This document shows positions 17,850 to 26,486 of a stretch of 35,441 bases of DNA, in pieces (position 1 is the first letter of the stretch; every line of letters starts with the position of its first letter). This DNA is from Pseudomonadota bacterium (GTDB taxonomy: Bacteria > Pseudomonadota > Gammaproteobacteria > Burkholderiales > Burkholderiaceae_C), in assembly GCA_023387335.1 (NCBI GenBank), contig JAEWIF010000058.1, forward strand, positions 1 through 35,441, in the 5' to 3' direction. The position numbers were made by a program, and so were the translations under genes. The notes below the pieces were generated by a model that was given only the letters and a program-made list of their open reading frames with translations, had not been told where the DNA came from and searched no databases.

Positions 17850-20800
17850 ATGGCGACGACCGCACCGCAGTACGACTTCTTCGTGAGCCTCGAAGACCTG
17901 ATGTTCATCCTGGACCAGATCAAGATCGCGGAGAACACGACGAATCCCGATGGGACCATCAACGGAGATGCCTTGCGGGATGCCGTCAATCCCTTGGCGC
18001 CATTCGGCTTGAGGACGGTGGACGGCACCTACAACAGCCTGCTGCCGGGCCAGCAGCTTTACGGGGCGGCCGACCAGACCATGCCGCGGCTGACCACGGG
18101 CACGATGCTGCCGGTCTACGCGGCACCCTTGCCGGGCAACGTGGTCATGGATCCCCAGCCGCGGATCATCAGCAACCTCATCGTCGACCAGACCGACACC
18201 AATCCGGCGGCGATCCAGGCGGCGGACGACCGGGCCGGCGAATCGACCTTCCCCGGCCTGGAGGAAGTGCAGGTCTCGGAGAACGGCACGCTGTTCATCC
18301 CGAACCAGTCGCCGGACATCGGCCTGTCCCCGCCGTTCAACGCCACGATGACGTTCTTCGGCCAGTTCTTCGACCATGGCCTGGACCTCATCACCAAGGG
18401 CGGCGGCACGGTCTTCATCCCGCTGATGCCGGACGATCCGCTCTACGTGGCGGGCAGCCAGACCAACTTCATGGTCCTGACACGGGCCACCACCGCCGAT
18501 GTCGGTCCCGACGGCATCGCCAACACGGCGGATGACGGCCACGTCAACACGACGACTCCCTTCGTCGACCAGAACCAGACGTACACCTCCCATCCCTCGC
18601 ACCAGGTGTTCCTGCGCGAGTACACGACCGACGCGGACGGCAACACGGTCGCCACGGGCAACCTGCTGAGCGGCGAGTACGGCATCGCCAACTGGACCGA
18701 GGTGAAGGAGCAGGCCGCGACGATGCTGGGCGTGCAACTCACCGACCAGGACGTGTTCAACGTGCCGCTGCTGGCCACCGACCGCTACGGCGAGTACCTC
18801 CGCGGCGACAACGGCTACGTGCAGTTCGTGACGCAGAACGCCGACGGCACGCTGACCCTGGTGGAAGCGGACCCGACGGCCAACGGCGGCCTGGGCATGC
18901 TGGTGCCCACGAACGCGGTGCGCACCGATCACGCCTTCCTGAACGACATCGCCCACGACGCGGCGCCCGGCGTGTTCGACGCCGACGGCAACCCCTTCAC
19001 CACCGCCGACCAGGTGGTACAGACGGCCGACAACGACAACATCATCGGCGACGACGGCAACCCGCTCACCTACGACGACGACCTGCTGGGCCGGCACTTC
19101 GTCACCGGCGACGGCCGCGGCAACGAGAACATCGGCCTGACCGCGATCCACACGATCTTCCATGAGGAACACGACCGGCTGGTGGAGCAGTACAAGACCA
19201 CGCTGCTGGCCGACGCCATCGCCAAGAAGGACGTCACCTTCCTGAACGAGTGGCTGTCGACCGACCTGTCCACCGGCCCGCGCACCGACGCGCAATGGGC
19301 CGCCCTCGCCTCGGAAGTGGGTGCCACGCAGTGGGACGGCGAACGCCTGTTCCAGGCCGGCCGCTTCGTCACCGAGATGGAATACCAGCACCTGGTCTTC
19401 GAGGAGTTCGCCCGCGCGGTGGCGCCCACCATCGATCCGTTCGTGTTCCAGAACTCGGCCGACCTCGACCCGGCGATCTTCGAGGAGTTCGCGAACGTGG
19501 TGTACCGGTTCGGCCACTCCATGCTGACGGAGACGGTGGCGCGCACGGACGGCACCACCATGACCGACTACGACATCGGGCTGATCCAGGCTTTCTTGAA
19601 TCCGCCGGAGTTCAACACCGGGGTCGACGCGAACGGCGATCCCATCCAGATCGACGTGCGCGCCGCGGTCGCGGGAATCATGCTGGGCAACTCGACGCAG
19701 GTCGGCAACGAGATCGACGAGTTCGTGACCGAGGCGCTGCGCAACAACCTGCTGGGCCTGCCGCTGGACCTCGCGGCGATCAACATGACGCGCGCGCGGG
19801 ACACCGCCATGCCCACCTTCAACGAGGCGCGCGAGCAGTTCTATGAAATGACGGGCGACAGCCAGTACACGCCCTACACCAGCTGGATCGACCTGGCGCC
19901 GCACCTGAAGAACCCGCTGTCGGTCGTCAACTTCATGGCGGCGTACGGCACGCACGACCTGATCACGGCCGAAGAGACCGTCGCCGGCAAGCGCGCCGCG
20001 GCCATGGCCCTCACGTTCGGCACGGCGCAGACGTGGCAGGAGGAATTGCCCGACGGCAGCTTCGTGTCGCACACCATCGCGGCGCCGGCGGCGGCCGACC
20101 GCCAGGCGTTCCTCTCCGGCACCGGCGACTACGCCCGCAGCGACCCCGAGGGAGCGGGCGGCGGCGTCGACAACATCGACTTCTGGATCGGCGGCCTGGC
20201 CGAGGCGAAGCTGGAGTTCGGCGGCATGCTGGGCCCGACCTTCAACTTCGTCTTCGAATCGCAGCTGGAGAACCTGCAGAACGGCGACCGCTTCTACTAC
20301 CTGAGCCGCACGCAGGGCCTGAACCTGCTGAACGAGCTGGAAGCGAACACCTTCTCCAAGATCATCATGCGCAACAGCGACCTGGGCGACGACGGCACCA
20401 CGTCGCACCTGCCCAGCCTGGTGTTCGGCACTCCCAGCTACGTCCTGGAGATGGACCAGGACAACCAGCGCACCGGCATCGTCGGGCCCGATGGCGTCAC
20501 GCTGAACGGCGACCCGACGCGCGGCGACCTCCTGCTGGACATGCTCAGCCCGCTGGTGCAGCGCGCCCAGGCCGACCCCAACGGCAACGGCTTGCTGGAC
20601 CCCGGCGAATACAACGCGCGGCTGGACCTGCACGGCGGCGTGAACGGCGGGCCGGACGGCGTCATGGATTACGACGGCCTGCTCATGTACAACTATGACG
20701 GCGGCGACCACGTGGTCCTGGGCGGCTCGACCGGCAACGACATCCTGCTGGGCGGCCGCGGCATGGACACCATCTGGGGCGACGCCGGGAACGACTACAT

Positions 20801-23800
20801 CGACGGCGGCGACGAGTCCGACCAGGTCCACGGCGGCGACGGCGACGACATCATCGTGGACCACGGCACGGTGGTCGGCGGCGCCGACTTCCTGCGCGGC
20901 GACGGCGGCAACGACGTGGTCGGTGGCGGCCCCGGCAACGACATCCTGTTCGGCGGCGACGGCAAGGACTTCATCTTCACCGGCCAGGACTTCAGCGAGG
21001 TGTTCGCGGGGCGGGGAGACGACTTCGTGATGGGCGGCAACGGCCCCGACGCGCTGATGGGGAACGAGGGCAACGACTGGATCGAGGGCGGCGAAGGCTT
21101 CGACAGCCTGTCCGGCGAGAACTCGCAGCTGTTCTTCAACAGCCCGATCATCGGCCACGACGTGCTCAACGGCCAGGGCAACGACACCGACTACGACGGC
21201 GAGTCGGGCGACGACATCATGGTCCAGGGCACCGGCATCCAGCGCAGCAACGGCATGTTCGGCTTCGACTGGGGGATCCACCAGGGCGACCCGGTCGCCG
21301 CCAACTCGGACCTCGGCATCCCGATCTTCGTGACCCAGCCCGACTTCATCCTGCGCGACCGCTTCGACTCCGTCGAGGGCCTCTCGGGCTGGGTGCATGA
21401 CGACGTCCTGACGGGCGCGGCGGTCCTGAGAGGCGCCGCCGGCGGCGCCGGCGCCGGCGTCAATGCCCCGGCCGACGAGAGCAACCTCAAGGCCGGCAAC
21501 GTCAGCCTGATCGACGGCCTGGCCGGACTGCTCGGCACCACCGAGGCCGACCTCGCCCTGCTGGACCCGGAGTCGACGGTGCTCGACATCACGACCGGCG
21601 CCGAGATCATCATCGGCGGCGGCGGCAGCGACACCATCACCGGCAACCTGGGCGACGACATCATCGACGGCGACGCCTGGCTGGGCGTGCACATCCATGT
21701 CGCGGCCGTCGACCCGGTCACCGGCGCGGACACCAGCTTCGACGTGAACAGCATGGAGGAGATCCGCGACCGGATGCTCACCCGCGAGATCAACCCCGCG
21801 CAGCTGAGCATCGTGCGGGAGATCCAGTTCGACAGCGCCGCCGGCGACATCGACACGGCCGTCTACAACGGCAGCTTCGAGGAGTACACCGTCACCAACG
21901 ACAACGGCATCCTGACCGTGGCGCACACCGCCCAGGCGGCGACGACGCTGATCAACGACGGCACCGACACGCTGCGCAACATCGAGCAGCTGCAGTTCAT
22001 CGACCGGCTCGTCCGGCTGGGACTGTCCATCGCGGGCGGAGACGCCGTGACGGTCGACTTCGCGGAGAACACGGTGGCACCGGTCATCACGCCGGTCCTG
22101 ACCAATGCCGACCCGTCGGGCCTCTACTTCTTCACGCTCGACGGCGTGGACGCGGACCTGTTCGACTGGGATGCCCTGGACGGCACGATCTCCTTCCGCA
22201 CGGCGCCCAACTTCGAGGCGGCGGCCGACGCCGGCCAGGACAACGTCTACGACGTGGTGCTCCACGTGACGGACGGGACGATCTCGGACAGCCAGGCCAT
22301 CTCGGTGCGGGTGACCAACGCCGACGACGCGGCCACCGGTTCGGTGACGATCGCCGTCGCCGCCACCACGGCCACCTCGGCGTCGCTCACCGCCTCCAAC
22401 ACCCTGCTCGACGAGGACGCTCCCGCCATCGCGCCCGAGTACCAGTGGCAGCGGCTGGAAGGCCAGACCTGGGTCGACATCACGGGCTCGGAGGCCGCCA
22501 CGGTGGCCAACCTTTCGAACGTCACCACCCGGGTGGTGGCCACCTACACCGACGCGTTCGGCGACCACCAGGTGGTGTCCACCCAGACCGCGGTGATCGG
22601 CGACGGCCTGAACAACACGCTCACCGGCACGGCCGGCGCGGACATCCTGCTCGGCCTGGGCGGCAATGACACGCTGACGGGCGGCGCCGGCGACGACATC
22701 CTCGAGGGCAACGGCGGCAACGACACGCTGATCGCCGGCGTGGGCGACGGCAACGACATCCTGAGGGGCGGCGCGGGCATCGACACCTACAACCTCGCGG
22801 CCACGGCCGCCGCCGCGACGGTCAATCTCACGACCGGCACCTCGACGAGCGCCGAGACAGGCAGCGATACGCTGCAGGGCATCGAGAACGTGGTGGGCAG
22901 CCAGGGCGGCGACACCATCACCGACGGCGCGGGGACCAACCTGCTCACCGGCGGCGGCGGCGCCGACACCTTCATCATGACGAACGACGGCGCGCGCGAC
23001 ACCGTCGACGGCGCCGGCGGAAGCAACACGGTCGACTACAGCGCCAACACCACGGGCATCAACGTGGCGCTGAACGGGGCCACGCAGGTCCAGGTGCTGG
23101 GCACCGGAACGGCGGGCAGCACCACCGACCTGATCAGCAACATCGCCAACGTCATCGGCGGCTCGGGCGCCGACACCCTCACCGGCGACGGCGCGGCCAA
23201 CACCCTGGTCGGCAACGGCGGCAACGACACCCTGAGCGGCGGCGCGGGCGCCGACGTCCTGCAGGGCGGCGCGGGCGCCGACACGCTGACCGGCGGCGCG
23301 GGCGCCGACGTGGTGGACGGCGGGGCCGGCAACGACACCCTGCTGGCCACGGCCAACGACGGCAACGACACGCTGATCGGCGGCGGCGGCACCGACCTGT
23401 ACAGCCTGGCGGGGACCTCGGCGGCGGCCAACGTGAACCTCACGACGAACACGTCGACCAGCGCCCAGACCGGCAGCGACACGCTGCAGGGCATCGAGAA
23501 CATCACCGGCAGCTCGGGCGGCGACACCATCACCGACGGCGCGGGCTCGAACGTCCTGACCGGCGGCGCCGGTGCCGACACCTTCGTCATGACCAACGAC
23601 AACGCGCAGGACACGGTCAACGGCCTGGGCGGCACCAACACGGTCGACTACTCGTCGGCGACGGCCAACCTCACGGTGACGCTGAGCAACGGCGCGGTCG
23701 TGGGCGGCAGCGGCACCACCGCGGCCACCAGCGACATCATCAACAACATCAACAACTTCACCGGCGGCAGCGGCAGCGACACCATCACCGGCAACAACAA

Positions 23801-24605
23801 CGGCAACGTGCTCGTGGGCAACGGCGGCAACGACACCATCACCGGCGGCGGAGGCGCCGACAACATGCAGGGCGGCGCCGGCGACGACATGCTGATGGCC
23901 AGCGGCGGCAACGACGTCATCAACGGAGGCACGGGCACCGACACCTACAACCTGTCGGCGACCACGGCCGACGCGACGGTGAACCTGGCGACCGGCACCG
24001 CGAGCAGCGCGCAGACCGGCAACGACACGCTGGTGGCGGTCGAGAACGTCATCGGCGGCGGCGGCAACGACACCATCACCGGCGACGGGGCCAACAACGT
24101 CCTCACCGGCAACGCCGGCAACGACACGCTGTCGGGGGCCGGCGGCAACGACACGCTCGACGGCGGTGCCGGCACCGACACCCTGAACGGCGGGGCGGGC
24201 AACGACACGCTGACGGGCGGGCTGGGGCAGGACATCCTGACCGGCGGCACGGGCTCGGACGTCTTCGACTTCAACTCGATCACCGAGATCCCGAACGAGG
24301 CGCCGCTGCTGCGCGAGCGGGTGATGGACTTCACCACCGGCACCGACGACCTGGACTTCAGCACGATCGACGCCAACGCCAACAACGGCACGGCGACCAA
24401 CGACGCGTTCCAGTTCAGCACGACGGCCGGCGACGGCTTCACCGCGCCCGCGCAGCTGCGCTACCACATCGAGGCGACGCCCGGGATCGGGACCACCGGC
24501 TCGGTCATGCAGGCCAACGTCGGCGGCGCCAACGGCAACGTGACCGATGCCCAGGTCGCGCTGATCGGCGTCACCACGCTGGCGGCCGGGGACGTGGTCC
24601 TCTAG
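17850..24605 (+). CDS. Giant RTX-type animal heme peroxidase, type I secreted
   Basis: This 2,251-residue protein joins an animal-type (myeloperoxidase-like) heme peroxidase domain, about residues 90-760, to a long calcium-binding RTX tail. Catalytic features are visible: GQFFDHGLDL with D175 and distal H176, GDGRGNE with distal R423 and E426, and RFGHSM with proximal heme ligand H556. The Asp and Glu that form heme ester links in mammalian enzymes are both kept. RTX nonapeptides (GGxGxDxxx) form blocks at about 950-1090 and 1587-2137. Cadherin/Ig-like segments lie between them (about 1400-1580). The C-terminus has a serralysin-like cap (DVFDFNSI... RVMDFTTGTDDLDF) and a hydrophobic end, with no N-terminal signal peptide, as expected for type I secretion. 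ATG 17850 has GGAGG; longer in-frame starts are implausible. Transporter genes follow. Related RTX heme peroxidases include Mn(II)-oxidising enzymes (MopA type); the substrate here is inferred only. Confidence 0.93.
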   Translation: MATTAPQYDFFVSLEDLMFILDQIKIAENTTNPDGTINGDALRDAVNPLAPFGLRTVDGTYNSLLPGQQLYGAADQTMPRLTTGTMLPVYAAPLPGNVVMDPQPRIISNLIVDQTDTNPAAIQAADDRAGESTFPGLEEVQVSENGTLFIPNQSPDIGLSPPFNATMTFFGQFFDHGLDLITKGGGTVFIPLMPDDPLYVAGSQTNFMVLTRATTADVGPDGIANTADDGHVNTTTPFVDQNQTYTSHPSHQVFLREYTTDADGNTVATGNLLSGEYGIANWTEVKEQAATMLGVQLTDQDVFNVPLLATDRYGEYLRGDNGYVQFVTQNADGTLTLVEADPTANGGLGMLVPTNAVRTDHAFLNDIAHDAAPGVFDADGNPFTTADQVVQTADNDNIIGDDGNPLTYDDDLLGRHFVTGDGRGNENIGLTAIHTIFHEEHDRLVEQYKTTLLADAIAKKDVTFLNEWLSTDLSTGPRTDAQWAALASEVGATQWDGERLFQAGRFVTEMEYQHLVFEEFARAVAPTIDPFVFQNSADLDPAIFEEFANVVYRFGHSMLTETVARTDGTTMTDYDIGLIQAFLNPPEFNTGVDANGDPIQIDVRAAVAGIMLGNSTQVGNEIDEFVTEALRNNLLGLPLDLAAINMTRARDTAMPTFNEAREQFYEMTGDSQYTPYTSWIDLAPHLKNPLSVVNFMAAYGTHDLITAEETVAGKRAAAMALTFGTAQTWQEELPDGSFVSHTIAAPAAADRQAFLSGTGDYARSDPEGAGGGVDNIDFWIGGLAEAKLEFGGMLGPTFNFVFESQLENLQNGDRFYYLSRTQGLNLLNELEANTFSKIIMRNSDLGDDGTTSHLPSLVFGTPSYVLEMDQDNQRTGIVGPDGVTLNGDPTRGDLLLDMLSPLVQRAQADPNGNGLLDPGEYNARLDLHGGVNGGPDGVMDYDGLLMYNYDGGDHVVLGGSTGNDILLGGRGMDTIWGDAGNDYIDGGDESDQVHGGDGDDIIVDHGTVVGGADFLRGDGGNDVVGGGPGNDILFGGDGKDFIFTGQDFSEVFAGRGDDFVMGGNGPDALMGNEGNDWIEGGEGFDSLSGENSQLFFNSPIIGHDVLNGQGNDTDYDGESGDDIMVQGTGIQRSNGMFGFDWGIHQGDPVAANSDLGIPIFVTQPDFILRDRFDSVEGLSGWVHDDVLTGAAVLRGAAGGAGAGVNAPADESNLKAGNVSLIDGLAGLLGTTEADLALLDPESTVLDITTGAEIIIGGGGSDTITGNLGDDIIDGDAWLGVHIHVAAVDPVTGADTSFDVNSMEEIRDRMLTREINPAQLSIVREIQFDSAAGDIDTAVYNGSFEEYTVTNDNGILTVAHTAQAATTLINDGTDTLRNIEQLQFIDRLVRLGLSIAGGDAVTVDFAENTVAPVITPVLTNADPSGLYFFTLDGVDADLFDWDALDGTISFRTAPNFEAAADAGQDNVYDVVLHVTDGTISDSQAISVRVTNADDAATGSVTIAVAATTATSASLTASNTLLDEDAPAIAPEYQWQRLEGQTWVDITGSEAATVANLSNVTTRVVATYTDAFGDHQVVSTQTAVIGDGLNNTLTGTAGADILLGLGGNDTLTGGAGDDILEGNGGNDTLIAGVGDGNDILRGGAGIDTYNLAATAAAATVNLTTGTSTSAETGSDTLQGIENVVGSQGGDTITDGAGTNLLTGGGGADTFIMTNDGARDTVDGAGGSNTVDYSANTTGINVALNGATQVQVLGTGTAGSTTDLISNIANVIGGSGADTLTGDGAANTLVGNGGNDTLSGGAGADVLQGGAGADTLTGGAGADVVDGGAGNDTLLATANDGNDTLIGGGGTDLYSLAGTSAAANVNLTTNTSTSAQTGSDTLQGIENITGSSGGDTITDGAGSNVLTGGAGADTFVMTNDNAQDTVNGLGGTNTVDYSSATANLTVTLSNGAVVGGSGTTAATSDIINNINNFTGGSGSDTITGNNNGNVLVGNGGNDTITGGGGADNMQGGAGDDMLMASGGNDVINGGTGTDTYNLSATTADATVNLATGTASSAQTGNDTLVAVENVIGGGGNDTITGDGANNVLTGNAGNDTLSGAGGNDTLDGGAGTDTLNGGAGNDTLTGGLGQDILTGGTGSDVFDFNSITEIPNEAPLLRERVMDFTTGTDDLDFSTIDANANNGTATNDAFQFSTTAGDGFTAPAQLRYHIEATPGIGTTGSVMQANVGGANGNVTDAQVALIGVTTLAAGDVVL
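20700..21120 (+). repeat. RTX repeat block A inside the peroxidase gene
   Basis: This stretch encodes repeated GGxGxDxxx nonapeptides such as GGDGDDIIV, GGGPGNDIL and GGNGPDALM. They fold into calcium-binding parallel beta-rolls outside the cell. It directly follows an EF-hand-like segment (DPNGNGLLDPGEY). Confidence 0.85.
22610..24265 (+). repeat. RTX repeat block B with a duplicated module of about 200 residues
   Basis: Nonapeptides such as GGAGDDILE and GGNGGNDTL alternate with a longer module. The module starts with DTYNL or DLYSL, continues with VNLTT-TSTSA-TGSDTLQGIEN and GGDTITDGAG, then GADTF-MTND and NTVDYS. Anchors fall at 22782, 23394 and 23940, that is 612 and 546 bases apart. 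This gives two full copies and a shorter third. The copies suggest internal duplication and are possible sites of recombination or assembly error. Confidence 0.8.
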
Positions 24606-24640
24606 CCCGGCCGGTCCTTTCGTCATTCCAGAACTACCGC

Positions 24641-24669
24641 GGTACCGGGCCTTCGATGGCCCGGTAACC
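24641..24669 (+). promoter_or_regulatory. Strong intergenic hairpin between peroxidase and transporter genes
   Basis: TACCGGGCC (24643-24651) and GGCCCGGTA (24658-24666) pair perfectly around a TTCGAT loop. The stem can be lengthened through GG/CC with one bulged A. No T run follows, so it is not a classical terminator. It probably stabilises the peroxidase message or lowers read-through into the secretion genes. Confidence 0.55.
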
Positions 24670-24697
24670 CGGACCCTTTGTCCCCGAGGAGAGACTC

Positions 24698-26473
24698 ATG
24701 CAGAAATCCGCACCCGGCCCGCGCAAGAGCGAGATCGCCACGGCGCTGTCGGAATTCAGGAGCGCGTTCTGGACGGTGGCCTTCTTCAGCGCGGTGATCA
24801 ACCTCGTCGTGCTGACCCCCTCCATCTACATGCTGCAGGTGTACGACCGCGTGCTGGCCAGCCGCAACCAGACCACCCTGCTGATGCTGACCCTGATGAT
24901 GGTCGGCGCCCTGCTCTTCATGGGCGCGCTGGAGTTCGTGCGCAGCTACGTCCTGGTGCGCGTCGGCGCGCAGATGGACATGCGCCTGAACAAGCGCGTG
25001 TTCACCGCTGCCTTCGAGCACAACCTGAAGACGGCGGGCGGCAACGCCGGCCAGGCCCTGCAGGACCTGACCACGGTGCGCCAGTTCGTCACCGGCAACG
25101 GCCTGTTCGCCTTCTTCGACGCGCCCTGGTTCCCGGTGTACCTGGCCATCATCTTCTTCTTCAACGTCTACCTGGGCATGTTCGCCCTGTGCGGCGCCAT
25201 CGTGCTGGTCGCCCTGGCCTGGTTCAACGAGTCGGCCACCCGCAAGCCGATGGCCGACGCGTCCTCGGTGTCGGTGTCGGCGAACAACATGGCGACCAAC
25301 AACCTGCGCAACGCCGAGGCCATCGACGCGATGGGGATGCTGCCCCACATGATGGGCCGCTGGTTCGCCCTGCACAGCCAGTTCCTGAACCTGCAGGCCA
25401 AGGCGAGCGAACGCGCGGGCGCCATCACCTCGCTGGCCAAGTCCGTGCGCATCGCGATGCAGTCGCTGGTGCTGGGGTTCGGCGCGCTGCTGGTGCTGGA
25501 CGGGAAGATGACCGGCGGGATGATGATCGTGGCCTCCATCCTCATGGGGCGCACGCTCAACCCGGTCGAGCAGCTGATCGGCGTCTGGCGCAACTGGGAC
25601 GGCACGCGCAACGCCTGGGAGCGCCTGAACCAGCTGCTGGCCGCCAACCCGCCGCGCCGCACCGGCATGTCGCTGCCCAAGCCGGAAGGCCGGCTGTCGG
25701 TCGAAAGCGTGACGGCCGGTCCGCCGGGAGCCACGGTGCCCGCCCTGCGGCAGCTCAGTTTCTCCATCGCTCCCGGCGACGTGCTGGGCATCATCGGCCC
25801 GAGCGGCGCCGGCAAGTCGACGCTGGCCAGGCTGCTGGTGGGCGTGTGGCACTCGGCGGTCGGCACCGTGCGGCTGGACGGCGCCGACGTGTACCTGTGG
25901 AACAAGGACGAACTCGGTCCCTGGGTCGGCTACCTGCCGCAGGACGTGGAGCTGTTCGCCGGCACGCTGGCCGAGAACATCGCGCGCTTCGGCGAGATCG
26001 ACGGCGCGAAGGTGGTGGAGGCCGCCAGGCGCGCGGGCGTGCACGAGATGATCCTGCAGTTCCCCCTGGGCTACGAGACGGTGCTGGGCGACGGCGGCGC
26101 GGGCCTGTCCGGCGGGCAGAAGCAGCGCATCGGCCTGGCGCGCGCCCTGTACGGCGACCCGTCCCTTCTGGTGCTGGACGAGCCCAACTCCAACCTCGAC
26201 GACGCCGGTGAGCGCGCCCTGGTGGACGCCATCGTCGAGATGCGCGGCCGCGGCAAGACGCTGGTGCTGATCACGCAGCGCACCAGCGCGATCGGCGTGA
26301 CCAACAAGCTGCTCGTGCTGCGCAACGGCGTCGGCGAAATGTTCGGACCCACGGCCAAGGTCCTGACCGACCTGGCGACGGCCAAGGAAAAGAGCCTGGC
26401 GGCGCGTGCGGCCGCCCAACCGATTTCCAGCGAGCCGGGCGCGGCACCGGCCCGCGCCACCCGCACCGAGTGA
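24698..26473 (+). CDS. Type I secretion ABC permease/ATPase (PrtD/AprD/HasD-like)
   Basis: This 591-residue inner-membrane half-transporter powers export of the peroxidase. The N-terminal membrane domain (about residues 20-310) lacks a C39 peptidase-like domain, as in the PrtD group. The ATPase domain shows Walker A GPSGAGKST (367-375), signature LSGGQKQR (470-477) and Walker B LLVLDE (490-495). The H-loop position is ITQRTS with Gln at about 527 where His is usual. The ATG at 24698 has a GAGGAGAG site, 92 bases after the peroxidase stop and just past a hairpin. HlyD- and TolC-like genes follow with gaps of 13 and 1 bases. Confidence 0.94.
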   Translation: MQKSAPGPRKSEIATALSEFRSAFWTVAFFSAVINLVVLTPSIYMLQVYDRVLASRNQTTLLMLTLMMVGALLFMGALEFVRSYVLVRVGAQMDMRLNKRVFTAAFEHNLKTAGGNAGQALQDLTTVRQFVTGNGLFAFFDAPWFPVYLAIIFFFNVYLGMFALCGAIVLVALAWFNESATRKPMADASSVSVSANNMATNNLRNAEAIDAMGMLPHMMGRWFALHSQFLNLQAKASERAGAITSLAKSVRIAMQSLVLGFGALLVLDGKMTGGMMIVASILMGRTLNPVEQLIGVWRNWDGTRNAWERLNQLLAANPPRRTGMSLPKPEGRLSVESVTAGPPGATVPALRQLSFSIAPGDVLGIIGPSGAGKSTLARLLVGVWHSAVGTVRLDGADVYLWNKDELGPWVGYLPQDVELFAGTLAENIARFGEIDGAKVVEAARRAGVHEMILQFPLGYETVLGDGGAGLSGGQKQRIGLARALYGDPSLLVLDEPNSNLDDAGERALVDAIVEMRGRGKTLVLITQRTSAIGVTNKLLVLRNGVGEMFGPTAKVLTDLATAKEKSLAARAAAQPISSEPGAAPARATRTE

Positions 26474-26486
26474 AGAGGAGAACCCC

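Noticed and set aside
17540..17886. Small open frames in the leader of the peroxidase gene
   Set aside because: Translations are Arg/Pro/Ala-rich without a ribosome site or any family resemblance. The region is better explained as regulatory DNA.
17826..24626. An uninterrupted minus-strand open frame of over 2,200 codons across the whole peroxidase gene
   Set aside because: It is a shadow of GC-rich codon use and of the repetitive RTX sequence. Its translation is monotonous Val/Arg/Gly/Ala with no domain, while the plus frame has full peroxidase and RTX signatures.
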